Shown piece after piece: positions 1 to 6,312 of a DNA stretch of 12,948 nucleotides; within the stretch, counting starts at the first letter, position 1, and every line of letters starts with the position of its first letter. The notes below the pieces were generated by a model. It made no database searches, had not been told where the DNA came from, and saw only the letters and a list, made by a program, of their open reading frames with translations. Both the position numbers and the translations under genes were made by a program. Origin of the DNA: JBBRMQ01 sp038230775 (GTDB lineage: Bacteria > Acidobacteriota > Thermoanaerobaculia > Gp7-AA8); NCBI GenBank assembly GCA_038230775.1, contig JBBRMQ010000114.1, forward strand, positions 1-12,948, in the 5' to 3' direction.

Positions 1-69
1 GTTGAATGTTGAGTGTTGAATGCACCTTCAACTCAACATTCAACATTCAACATTCAACATTCAACATTC
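1..69. repeat. Heptamer-period palindromic repeat (CAACATT array)
   Basis: The left part (1-22) is built from GTTGAAT/GTTGAGT heptamers. The right part contains five exact tandem copies of CAACATT (34-68). Bases 1-20 can pair with 27-44 if two bases bulge, around a six-base loop (21-26), so the element is a hairpin followed by extra heptamers on one arm. It encodes nothing convincing and lies upstream of the sigma-factor promoter. The 7-base period and inverted arms match the layout of the element inside the Mo-enzyme gene (1709-1910), although the base sequence differs. Confidence 0.85.
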
Positions 70-104
70 CCCGTTCCTCACGACCTTCGAGGATGGGCGG
101 GTTG

Positions 105-161
105 GGACTTCCTAAAGACCCCAACTCTCCACTGTTTGACGGGATGGACCGGACTTCCTAA
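105..161. repeat. Two direct copies of GGACTTCCTAA
   Basis: GGACTTCCTAA occurs at 105-115 and again at 151-161, 46 bases apart. Each is preceded by a similar GGATGG-rich stretch. The second copy runs into the -10 box of the sigma-factor promoter. It could be an operator or a small local duplication; nothing else supports a function. Confidence 0.5.
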
Positions 162-164
162 CAT
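136..164 (+). promoter_or_regulatory. Sigma-70-type promoter for the ECF sigma operon
   Basis: A -35 box TTGACG (136-141) and a -10 box TAACAT (159-164) are separated by exactly 17 bases. Transcription would start near 171. That is the first in-frame position after the stop codon at 159-161, so the sigma-factor message may be leaderless or have a leader of only about 20 bases. This looks like a housekeeping promoter. I could not identify an ECF-type autoregulatory promoter with confidence. Confidence 0.55.
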
Positions 165-170
165 TCCAAC

Positions 171-770
171 ATCCTACCGTCCCGACTCACGATCGACGAC
201 CCGCTCCTCCTCGCCCGACTTCGCGCGGGCGATGAGAGTGCGTTCGAGCAGCTCGTCCGGTCGACGATGGGTCGCCTTCTCGCGACGGCGCGGCGGCTTC
301 TTCACAACGAGGAGGAGGCGCGCGATGCGGTGCAGACGGCGTTCATCCGCGCCTTTCAATCGTTGTCGAAGTTCCGCGAAGAGTCGCGCCTGACGACGTG
401 GCTGCATCGCATCGTCGTCAATGAAAGCCTCATGCGGCTGCGGAGCCGGGCGAAGGAAGAGCCGATCGACGACTCGTTGCTGCCGCACTTCATCGCCGAC
501 GGCCACCAGGCGCACGAAACCGCCGACTGGAGCGACTCCGCCGAGAAGGCGATCGAGCGGTCGGAAACCAAAGCCATGGTTTCTGCATCTATTCAACAGT
601 TGCCGGAGCCCTATCGAACCGTGCTGATTCTCCGCGATGTCGACGAGCTGACGCCGGACGAAGTGTCCGAACAGCTCGGTGTGTCCAAAAACGTGATCAA
701 GGTGCGCCTGCACCGCGCGCGGCAGATGTTGCGCACGCTGCTGGAGCGCGAGCTCGGAGGCCAGCCGTGA
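171..770 (+). CDS. ECF (sigma-70 family) RNA polymerase sigma factor
   Basis: This is an extracytoplasmic-function sigma factor with region 2 (LARLRAGDESAFEQLV, then EEEARDAVQTAFIRAF) followed by region 4 (LPEPYRTVLILRDVDELTPDEVSEQLGVS, a helix-turn-helix ending in KVRLHRARQ). It would direct RNA polymerase to target promoters, probably including this operon. The start is unresolved. The first canonical start is ATG 267, but the frame is open from 162 and the codons from about 195 encode the conserved first helix of region 2. No ATG, GTG, TTG or CTG lies between 162 and 266; only ATC at 171 or 192 could serve. From 171 the protein is 199 residues; from 267 it is 167 residues and lacks part of region 2. 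The next gene overlaps by four bases (GTGA). The family call is secure and the 5' end is not. Confidence 0.88.
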   Translation: MLPSRLTIDDPLLLARLRAGDESAFEQLVRSTMGRLLATARRLLHNEEEARDAVQTAFIRAFQSLSKFREESRLTTWLHRIVVNESLMRLRSRAKEEPIDDSLLPHFIADGHQAHETADWSDSAEKAIERSETKAMVSASIQQLPEPYRTVLILRDVDELTPDEVSEQLGVSKNVIKVRLHRARQMLRTLLERELGGQP

Positions 771-994
771 TCACGTGCCGCGAATTGATCTCGTTTCTTC
801 TCGAATATCTCGAGGGAACCCTGCCCGATGCCGAGAAGGAACGCTTCGATCTGCATCTCTCACTCTGCGCCTCCTGCGTCGCATACCTGCATACGTACGA
901 GGTGACGATCCGCTTGGAGCAAGAGCTCGCGATCGAGGAGTCCGACGTGCCCGAGGAGCTGGTGCGGGCCGTGGTGGCGTCGAGGGGTGTGTAA
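767..994 (+). CDS. Zinc-finger anti-sigma factor (zf-HC2 type), soluble
   Basis: This 75-residue protein starts at GTG 767, overlapping the sigma-factor stop codon by four bases, so the two are translationally coupled. It carries the zinc-binding anti-sigma pattern: Cys4 followed by His30-x3-Cys34-x2-Cys37 (HLSLCASC). In this family the zinc site holds the partner sigma factor, and in redox-sensing members (RsrA/ChrR types) cysteine oxidation releases it. There is no membrane segment, so it is a cytoplasmic sensor rather than one reaching across the membrane. The rest is short, acidic and helical (LEQELAIEESDVPEELVRAVV). Redox sensing is an inference from the motif and from the oxidoreductase genes that follow. 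Confidence 0.85.
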   Translation: MITCRELISFLLEYLEGTLPDAEKERFDLHLSLCASCVAYLHTYEVTIRLEQELAIEESDVPEELVRAVVASRGV

Positions 995-1027
995 CCGCGG
1001 CGCCGCGGCCGCATCCAAGGATCTGAC

Positions 1028-1693
1028 ATGAAGCGGCTCGAGAAAAAACATCCTCTCGCCATTCGCTGGTTCCATTGGCTGAACTTCCCGCTGCTGATGG
1101 TGATGATCTGGAGCGGCCTGCTCATCTACTGGGCCAACCCGGTCTACCGCGTCGGCCTCGGCACCCACACGCTCTTCAAGATGGCGCTGCCCGAGCTGCG
1201 ATGGGAAAAGCTCGGCGTCGCCTTCCGGCTCGCGGAGGGCTTGTCGCTCCACTTCTTCTTCATGTGGTTCTTCGCGATTAACGGAGTGCTGTACGTGCTG
1301 TACACGCTGATTTCCGGCGAGTGGCGCTATCTGGTGCCGACGCGGCGGTCGTTTGTGGAGGCCATTCAGGTGACGCTGCACGATCTTCATCTGAGGAAGG
1401 AAGCGCCGCCGGAGCGCAAGTTCAACGGTGCGCAGCAGATTGCCTACACCGCGATCATCCTCGCGGGCCTCGGATCGCTGCTGACCGGCCTCGCGATCTA
1501 CAAGCCGGTGCAGTTCGCCTGGCTCACGTTTCTGTTCGGCGGCTATCAGATGGCGCGCTGGTTTCACTTCTGGCTGACGATCGGCTACGTCGTCTTCTTC
1601 GTGATCCATGTCGCGCAGGTCATCAAGACAGGATGGAACAACTTCCGCGCGATGGTGATCGGCGTGGAGCTGCGCGAGGTTTCGAATGATTGA
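1028..1693 (+). CDS. Di-heme cytochrome b561-type membrane subunit
   Basis: This 221-residue integral membrane protein resembles cytochrome b561 and the b-type subunits of Ni/Fe-hydrogenase or thiosulfate reductase. Hydrophobic segments lie at about 17-36, 72-96, 138-158 and 178-200. Four histidines in or near them, His16, His75, His180 and His194, are likely ligands for two b hemes. Its probable role is to carry electrons between the quinone pool and the extracytoplasmic Mo enzyme encoded next, much as MsrQ serves MsrP. The start is ATG 1028 with AAGGA about six bases upstream. The Mo-enzyme start (1686) overlaps its end by eight bases, supporting one complex. The electron direction and final substrate cannot be read from the sequence. 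Confidence 0.85.
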   Translation: MKRLEKKHPLAIRWFHWLNFPLLMVMIWSGLLIYWANPVYRVGLGTHTLFKMALPELRWEKLGVAFRLAEGLSLHFFFMWFFAINGVLYVLYTLISGEWRYLVPTRRSFVEAIQVTLHDLHLRKEAPPERKFNGAQQIAYTAIILAGLGSLLTGLAIYKPVQFAWLTFLFGGYQMARWFHFWLTIGYVVFFVIHVAQVIKTGWNNFRAMVIGVELREVSND

Positions 1694-2681
1694 CGAAGAG
1701 AAGCAGCAGGTCGCAGGTAGCGAGTTGGAGGTCGGAAAAGCGGAGACCGACGCGGGTCCCGAGATCGAGCTTGCTTTTCCGACCTCCGATCAGCGACCTG
1801 CGACCAGCGATTCCGAGCTTGCTTTGCCGACCTCCGACCAGCGACCTGCGACCAGCGATTCCGAGCTTGCTTTGCCGACCTCCGACCTCCGACGTGCGAC
1901 CAGCGACTCCGACGACGAGGCAGCCATCCAACGCGAGCTGCGCCGTCTCTCCCGCCGCGGCTTCATCACGCTCGGCGCAGGCGCGCTCGCCACCGCTGGC
2001 GCGTGGAAGTGGCTGCACACGCGGCCGAAGATTGACGGAGTCGAGTGGCCGCTGCGACGCGGATTCCAGGTCAACGAGAAGGTCGCCGAAACGTATTTTC
2101 GTACCTCCAGGCTCACGCGCACGTTTGCCCAGTCCAGCATTACCAACGCGCGGATCAATGGTGGTCTCGGACTGGGGCCGAACTACGACGCGTCGACGTG
2201 GCGGCTGCAGATCTCCGGCGGCGAAAAGCCGGTCACACTCACCATGGACGACATCCGGCGGCTGCCGAAAACGACGATGATCACGGAGCTGCGCTGCATC
2301 GAAGGGTGGAGCATCGTCGTGAAATGGGCGGGCGCGCGTCTCTCCGATCTCATGTCGGAGATTCCGCCGCCGAATCGCGATGGCAGCCGCGGCAACGTGC
2401 GGTTTCCATCGAAGCTCGTGCGTTACGTCGGGATGGAGACGCCCGATCGCGGGTATTACGTCGGCCTCGACATGGAGAGCGCCATTCATCCGCAGACACT
2501 TCTGGCGTACGAGATGAACGATCGTCCGCTGACGTGGCAGCACGGCGCTCCGCTCGGCCTCGCCATCCCGGTGAAGTACGGCGTAAAGAACATCAAGCGG
2601 ATTGCATCGATCCGCTACAGCGATGTTCGACCCGCCGACTTCTGGGCCGAACAGGGCTACGACTGGTACCTCGGGCACTAA
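1686..2681 (+). CDS. Tat-exported molybdopterin-dependent oxidoreductase (sulfite oxidase/MsrP fold)
   Basis: This 331-residue protein has a sulfite-oxidase-type Mo-cofactor domain. RCIEGWS places the likely Mo-ligating cysteine at Cys204, as in MsrP (YedY). The C-terminal stretch HGAPLGLAIPVKYGVKNIK and the ending FWAEQGYDWY are also typical. A twin-arginine signal (SRRGFITLGAGALATAG, from residue 89) indicates export in folded form, with the uncleaved or cleaved helix at about 92-106. Residues 28-75 are three near-identical 16-residue repeats (ELALPTSDQRPATSDS) from a DNA repeat that has expanded into the gene, giving a cytoplasmic tail of about 88 residues before the Tat motif, which is very unusual. 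The partner is the cytochrome b upstream. A substrate such as methionine sulfoxide or sulfite is possible but undetermined. Confidence 0.87.
   Translation: MIDEEKQQVAGSELEVGKAETDAGPEIELAFPTSDQRPATSDSELALPTSDQRPATSDSELALPTSDLRRATSDSDDEAAIQRELRRLSRRGFITLGAGALATAGAWKWLHTRPKIDGVEWPLRRGFQVNEKVAETYFRTSRLTRTFAQSSITNARINGGLGLGPNYDASTWRLQISGGEKPVTLTMDDIRRLPKTTMITELRCIEGWSIVVKWAGARLSDLMSEIPPPNRDGSRGNVRFPSKLVRYVGMETPDRGYYVGLDMESAIHPQTLLAYEMNDRPLTWQHGAPLGLAIPVKYGVKNIKRIASIRYSDVRPADFWAEQGYDWYLGH
1709..1805. repeat. Inverted repeat (33-base arms) inside the Mo-enzyme gene
   Basis: Bases 1709-1741 are the reverse complement of 1773-1805 except for a short mismatched block in the middle. The perfect outer and inner parts are GGTCGCAGGT and GGAGGTCGGAAAAGC. 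The loop is 31 bases. The sequence has a 7-base period (GACCTGC/GACCAGC/GACCTCC). In the mRNA this would be a strong hairpin beginning about 24 bases after the start codon, so it could affect translation. Confidence 0.75.
1767..1910. repeat. Three tandem 48-bp repeats, in frame
   Basis: Three consecutive 48-base units (1767-1814, 1815-1862, 1863-1910) begin GAGCTTGCTTT and end CAGCGAYTCC. The first two differ at only a few bases, and the third varies more in its middle. Each unit contains several GACC-type heptamers. Because 48 is a multiple of three, the array stays in the Mo-enzyme frame and adds 48 residues. Confidence 0.9.
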
Positions 2682-5265
2682 GCGGTATTCTTTTCTCCTG
2701 CAACTCGAGCGTGGCACTCGGCTGGGCGCATACGAGATCGTCGAACCTCTGGGCTCCGGCGGAATGGGTGAGGTGTATCGCGCGCGCGACGAAAAGCTCG
2801 ATCGCTCCGTGGCCATCAAGATCCTGGCGACCGAACGCACGACGCGCGACGGCATCATACGGTTCGAGCGCGAAGCTCGGGCGGCATCTGCTCTGAACCA
2901 TCCCCACATCCTGCACGTCTACGACATCGGCTCATCGCGCGTGAACGCTGTCGAAGTGCATTACATCGCGATGGAGCTCGTCGAGGGGGAGACGCTGCGG
3001 AGCAGGATCGAGCGACGGCCGGAGCTCCGCCAAATCATCGAGCCCTTGATCGACGTGGCGGAGGCGCTGGCGAAAGCACACGCCGCAGGCATCATTCACC
3101 GCGATCTGAAACCGGACAACATCATGCTGACGCGCGATGGCTACGCGAAGGTCCTCGATTTCGGTCTGGCAAAGCTCGTCAATCGCAAGTTCGATCCAGA
3201 TGCGCCGACTGAAACCTTCGCGCCGACCGCCAGCGGCGTCGTCATGGGCACGGTAGGCTATATGTCGCCGGAGCAGGTGGAAGGCAAAGAGGTTGATGCC
3301 CGGACCGATATCTTCTCCTTCGGCTGCATTCTGTTCGAGGCCTTGACCGGCGCTCGTGCGTTCCAGGGCCGCTCGGCGATCGATACGATGCACCGGATCG
3401 TGCACGATGTGCCGGCGGCCGCGCATCTTCCGCCGGCCGTGGATCGAATCGTCAGGAAGTGCCTGGCAAAAGATCCCGACGAACGCTATCAAACGATCAA
3501 AGAGGTTGCGGTCGATCTGCGTGAGGTGCGTCGGACCGTGGAGAGTGGCCTCGCCATTCGCGTTCCGCGCAGCACTCTCTCAAACCGCTGGTTCTTCGTC
3601 GCGCTTCTCGCAATCATTGCGGCCGTGCTCGTCGGCTATCTGCGACGGCCGCAAACGCCGATCAGGACGGTGCCGCCCGCCCCGTTCTCGTCGATTGATG
3701 TTGAGCGCTGTACGTTCACGGGTGACGCGGCGGGAACAGCGATCTCGCGCAGCGGAAAATACCTGGCGTACACGCGTGATACCGGCAGCGGGCGAAGCCT
3801 GTCGCTCAAACAGTTTTCCACCGGTGCCGAGGTGACGGTCATTCCGCTCGGGCCGATCGCAATCGCGGAGATCGCCTTCTCACCCGACGAGGATTACATC
3901 TACTTCAAAGCGGGTGACGATATCGAGCGGGTGCCCGTCGTTGGCGGAGCGGCGCAGAAAATCACTTCCGGTGCAGCAAGCATGATCACCTTTTCGCCAG
4001 ACGGACGACGCATCGCGTTTGTGCGCCGGCGCGTCGAGCGTGGCGCCAGCACACTGGTGACCACCGCGATTGATGGAGCCGATGAGCAGGTGGTGTATTC
4101 GGGCGAAGACTTTTTCGGCTCGCCCGCGTGGTCACCAAACGGGGCGGAGATTGCCTGTATCGGTTTTCGTCAAGGGGCGTATCCGATCAGCCTGGTGGTC
4201 ATCGACATCCGGCGACACAAGCTCTCCGTGATTCGAGAGACACGTGGAGACCATGTGTGGATGCCGGATGGGCGCGCGTTCATTTCGCCCAAGACTCTTC
4301 CGGAACGTGCGCAGCAGCTACGCTACGTTCCGTTTCCGCGTGGGAAAGAACGTCGTATTACTGCCGACTTCGCGAACTACTTCGGTGCGTCTCTGACCGC
4401 GGACGGCAGAACGATCGCGAGCGTTCAGCAAGTGGGGTCCGACTCGATCTGGTTCCTTCCCCATGAACGGCGCATGACGCCGAGCATCATGGGCCGCTCT
4501 GACGGAGCCGGCATGATGTGGGCATCGGATGGAACGCTCCTCTATTTCTCTGTCGACCGCGAGATCCACCTTCGGGCACTGCGGCCTAACGGCAGGGTCG
4601 ATGACGTGGTGACTGAGCCGTACACGCGCGTCATGATTTCCTCGCCTCCATCACTTTCGCCCGACGGCGAGACGATCGCGTTTTCTTCTCATGTCGACGG
4701 ATCGATCTGGCTGGTTCGTCGTGACGGCAGCAACCGGCGCCGGTTGACAAGCGGAGCCGCCGACATGAATCCGCAGTGGGTCGACAATTCAACGATCGTG
4801 TTCCTTTCATACCGGCGGGAGGGAAATCTAAACGCCATCAATATCAATCACGGTGTGTGGCGGGTATCGCTTGCCGGGGGCGCGCCTTCCGTACTCGATG
4901 CCACTGCCGACGTCGTGAGCGTCTCGCCTGATCGGAAGCGCCTTCTCCTGAGACGGCCGGCGATCGCGCCGGTCATCGCTGTCATGAATTTGGAAGGGGG
5001 AGTCTCGACCGAACTGCCATCCCTTTCGGCCGTCATCGGGCAGAGGCCGTTTGCCTGGTCACCCGATGGGCAGGCGGTCGACTATGAAGGCGACGATGGT
5101 CAGTTGTGGCGAGTACCTCTCGCCGGCAGACCGGCTCGGCTTCTGACGAATGAAAAAGAACGGATCGGCGACTGGGCATGGTCGCGCGATGGCCGTAGCC
5201 TGGCCATCACGCGACATAGCGAAAGCGCCGATGTTGTCCTGATTCACGACCGTTCCATGCCCTGA
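2623..5265 (+). CDS. Membrane Ser/Thr protein kinase with C-terminal TolB-like beta-propeller
   Basis: This protein of about 880 residues begins with a PknB-type kinase domain (numbered from ATG 2623): glycine loop GSGGMGEVY, VAIK lysine 66, helix-C Glu84, catalytic HRDLKPDN with Asp161, DFG at 179-181, GTVGYMSPEQ and a C-terminal CLAKDPDERY. All residues needed for activity are present. One membrane helix (about 323-340, WFFVALLAIIAAVLVGYL) separates it from an extracytoplasmic domain of repeated PD40/WD40-like blades (FSPDGRRIAFV, SLSPDGETIAFSS, FAWSPDGQAVDY, WAWSRDGRSLAIT). This fusion is common in Acidobacteriota. The propeller probably senses or scaffolds partners. The start is uncertain: ATG 2623 overlaps the Mo gene by 59 bases, TTG 2602 is also possible, and between 2682 and the glycine loop only CTG codons are available. 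Confidence 0.9.
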   Translation: MFDPPTSGPNRATTGTSGTKRYSFLLQLERGTRLGAYEIVEPLGSGGMGEVYRARDEKLDRSVAIKILATERTTRDGIIRFEREARAASALNHPHILHVYDIGSSRVNAVEVHYIAMELVEGETLRSRIERRPELRQIIEPLIDVAEALAKAHAAGIIHRDLKPDNIMLTRDGYAKVLDFGLAKLVNRKFDPDAPTETFAPTASGVVMGTVGYMSPEQVEGKEVDARTDIFSFGCILFEALTGARAFQGRSAIDTMHRIVHDVPAAAHLPPAVDRIVRKCLAKDPDERYQTIKEVAVDLREVRRTVESGLAIRVPRSTLSNRWFFVALLAIIAAVLVGYLRRPQTPIRTVPPAPFSSIDVERCTFTGDAAGTAISRSGKYLAYTRDTGSGRSLSLKQFSTGAEVTVIPLGPIAIAEIAFSPDEDYIYFKAGDDIERVPVVGGAAQKITSGAASMITFSPDGRRIAFVRRRVERGASTLVTTAIDGADEQVVYSGEDFFGSPAWSPNGAEIACIGFRQGAYPISLVVIDIRRHKLSVIRETRGDHVWMPDGRAFISPKTLPERAQQLRYVPFPRGKERRITADFANYFGASLTADGRTIASVQQVGSDSIWFLPHERRMTPSIMGRSDGAGMMWASDGTLLYFSVDREIHLRALRPNGRVDDVVTEPYTRVMISSPPSLSPDGETIAFSSHVDGSIWLVRRDGSNRRRLTSGAADMNPQWVDNSTIVFLSYRREGNLNAININHGVWRVSLAGGAPSVLDATADVVSVSPDRKRLLLRRPAIAPVIAVMNLEGGVSTELPSLSAVIGQRPFAWSPDGQAVDYEGDDGQLWRVPLAGRPARLLTNEKERIGDWAWSRDGRSLAITRHSESADVVLIHDRSMP

Positions 5266-5268
5266 GTC

Positions 5269-5289
5269 GCGCCGGCGTCCTCGCGGCGC
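5269..5289. terminator. Possible bidirectional terminator hairpin
   Basis: GCGCCG (5269-5274) can pair with CGGCGC (5284-5289) around a nine-base loop, in the 37-base gap between the convergent kinase and YVTN-protein genes. There is no T-tract on either side, so it would be weak or factor-assisted. Confidence 0.35.
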
Positions 5290-5302
5290 CCACGGTCTCC
5301 CG

Positions 5303-6301
5303 TTACGGCTCGACTTCGATCACCTCGAACGAACCATCGATGATCGCCGGACGCGGTCGCGGACGGTCGGCGGTGGGCGCGGGCGTCTCACCGAACTTCG
5401 CGGTGGCCACGAAGAGATGCCCGGTCTTCTCGTCGATGGCGATGGTGCGCGCGCCGCGTGCGGTCGGAATCGTCTCCACGACTTTTCCGTCCTTCGCGTT
5501 CACGACGGTAATCGTTCCGTCGGCGCCGTTCGAGCTGAATGCGAGCTGGCGCTTCGTGTCGGCCGCCGCGCCATCGACACCGGTGCCGATCGCCGCGGAC
5601 GAGACGATCTTGCCGCTGTCTTCGCTGACGATCTCCATCATCTTGTTCTCGCACACGGTGAAGAGGCGATCGTGATCGGCGTCGATCGCCAGGCCGCTCG
5701 GCGAGTCGCACGGCGCGAGCGGGTAGCGTTTGTCGACCTTCATCGTTTTCGCATCGAGCACCACGAGCTCGTTCTTGTCTTCGATGTTCACGTAGACGTG
5801 GCCGCGGTGGTCGCTCTGCGCGAACTCCGGCTTGCCGCCGAGGGCGACGGTCTCCAGCACGGCGCCGTCGGAGTCGAACACGGTCGCGTTCTGTCCGCGT
5901 CCGTTGAAGGTCCAGACACGCTTGGTCGAGGGCTCGTAGAGGATTGCGTCCGGGTTGTCGCCGGTGGTCTTCACGTCTTTGATGTTAGTGAGTTTGTCGA
6001 GATCGAAGATCGTCATCGTGTTCGTCCGGCCGCTGCTGATGTAACCGCGCTTGAGGTCTGGCGCCACGGCGATGCCGTGCACCCCGCTGAGGCCGGTGAT
6101 CGTTCCCACGACTTTGTGTGCTTCGATGTCTACCACTTCGACGCGGTCGCTATGCGAGACGAAGAGCCGGTGTGACGCTGAATCGACTGCCAGGTAATCC
6201 CAGCCGCCGGTCCCGCCGATCGGAATGTGGCGGACAACGTGGTACGCCGCGTTGGCGTGCATGGCGAAACCGATGGACAGTGCGACGACGAGTTTTTTCA
6301 T
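5303..6301 (-). CDS. Exported YVTN/YncE-like beta-propeller protein
   Basis: This 332-residue protein has a clear N-terminal signal peptide (MKKLVVALSIGFAMHANA, probable cleavage after residue 18), placing it in the periplasm or outside the cell. The remainder consists of propeller blades with the usual pattern of short beta strands (WDYLAVDSASHRLFVSH, DKLTNIKDVKTTGDNPDAILYEP, SGLAIDADHDRLFTV, GARTIAIDEKTGHLFVAT). YVTN/YncE proteins are binding scaffolds, and no catalytic site is visible. The C-terminus has a proline-arginine-rich insert (PAPTADRPRPRP). It is the last gene of a three-gene - strand operon, 11 bases after the histidine kinase. An AGGAG that overlaps the kinase stop codon is its only Shine-Dalgarno candidate, 14 bases from the ATG. 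It could be an accessory or output protein of the two-component system, but that rests on position alone. Confidence 0.88.
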   Translation of the reverse strand: MKKLVVALSIGFAMHANAAYHVVRHIPIGGTGGWDYLAVDSASHRLFVSHSDRVEVVDIEAHKVVGTITGLSGVHGIAVAPDLKRGYISSGRTNTMTIFDLDKLTNIKDVKTTGDNPDAILYEPSTKRVWTFNGRGQNATVFDSDGAVLETVALGGKPEFAQSDHRGHVYVNIEDKNELVVLDAKTMKVDKRYPLAPCDSPSGLAIDADHDRLFTVCENKMMEIVSEDSGKIVSSAAIGTGVDGAAADTKRQLAFSSNGADGTITVVNAKDGKVVETIPTARGARTIAIDEKTGHLFVATAKFGETPAPTADRPRPRPAIIDGSFEVIEVEP

Positions 6302-6312
6302 GGCGGTGAACG

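Noticed and set aside
151..181. ECF-type autoregulatory promoter (GGACTT ... CGTC)
   Set aside because: The spacing between the boxes is about 21 bases, longer than the usual ECF spacing, and the sigma-70-type promoter at the same place fits better.
13..393. Open frame through the leader and the first part of the sigma gene
   Set aside because: It translates the heptamer repeat and then reads the sigma gene out of frame, giving Arg/Ser-rich sequence with no domain.
1767..1910. CRISPR-like array
   Set aside because: The 48-bp units are directly adjacent with no unique spacers, stay in the reading frame and have no cas genes nearby.
1623..2909. Long antisense open frame (428 codons)
   Set aside because: It spans two clear genes with domain motifs on the + strand. 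Its product is arginine-rich with no family resemblance, as expected of a shadow frame in GC-rich DNA.
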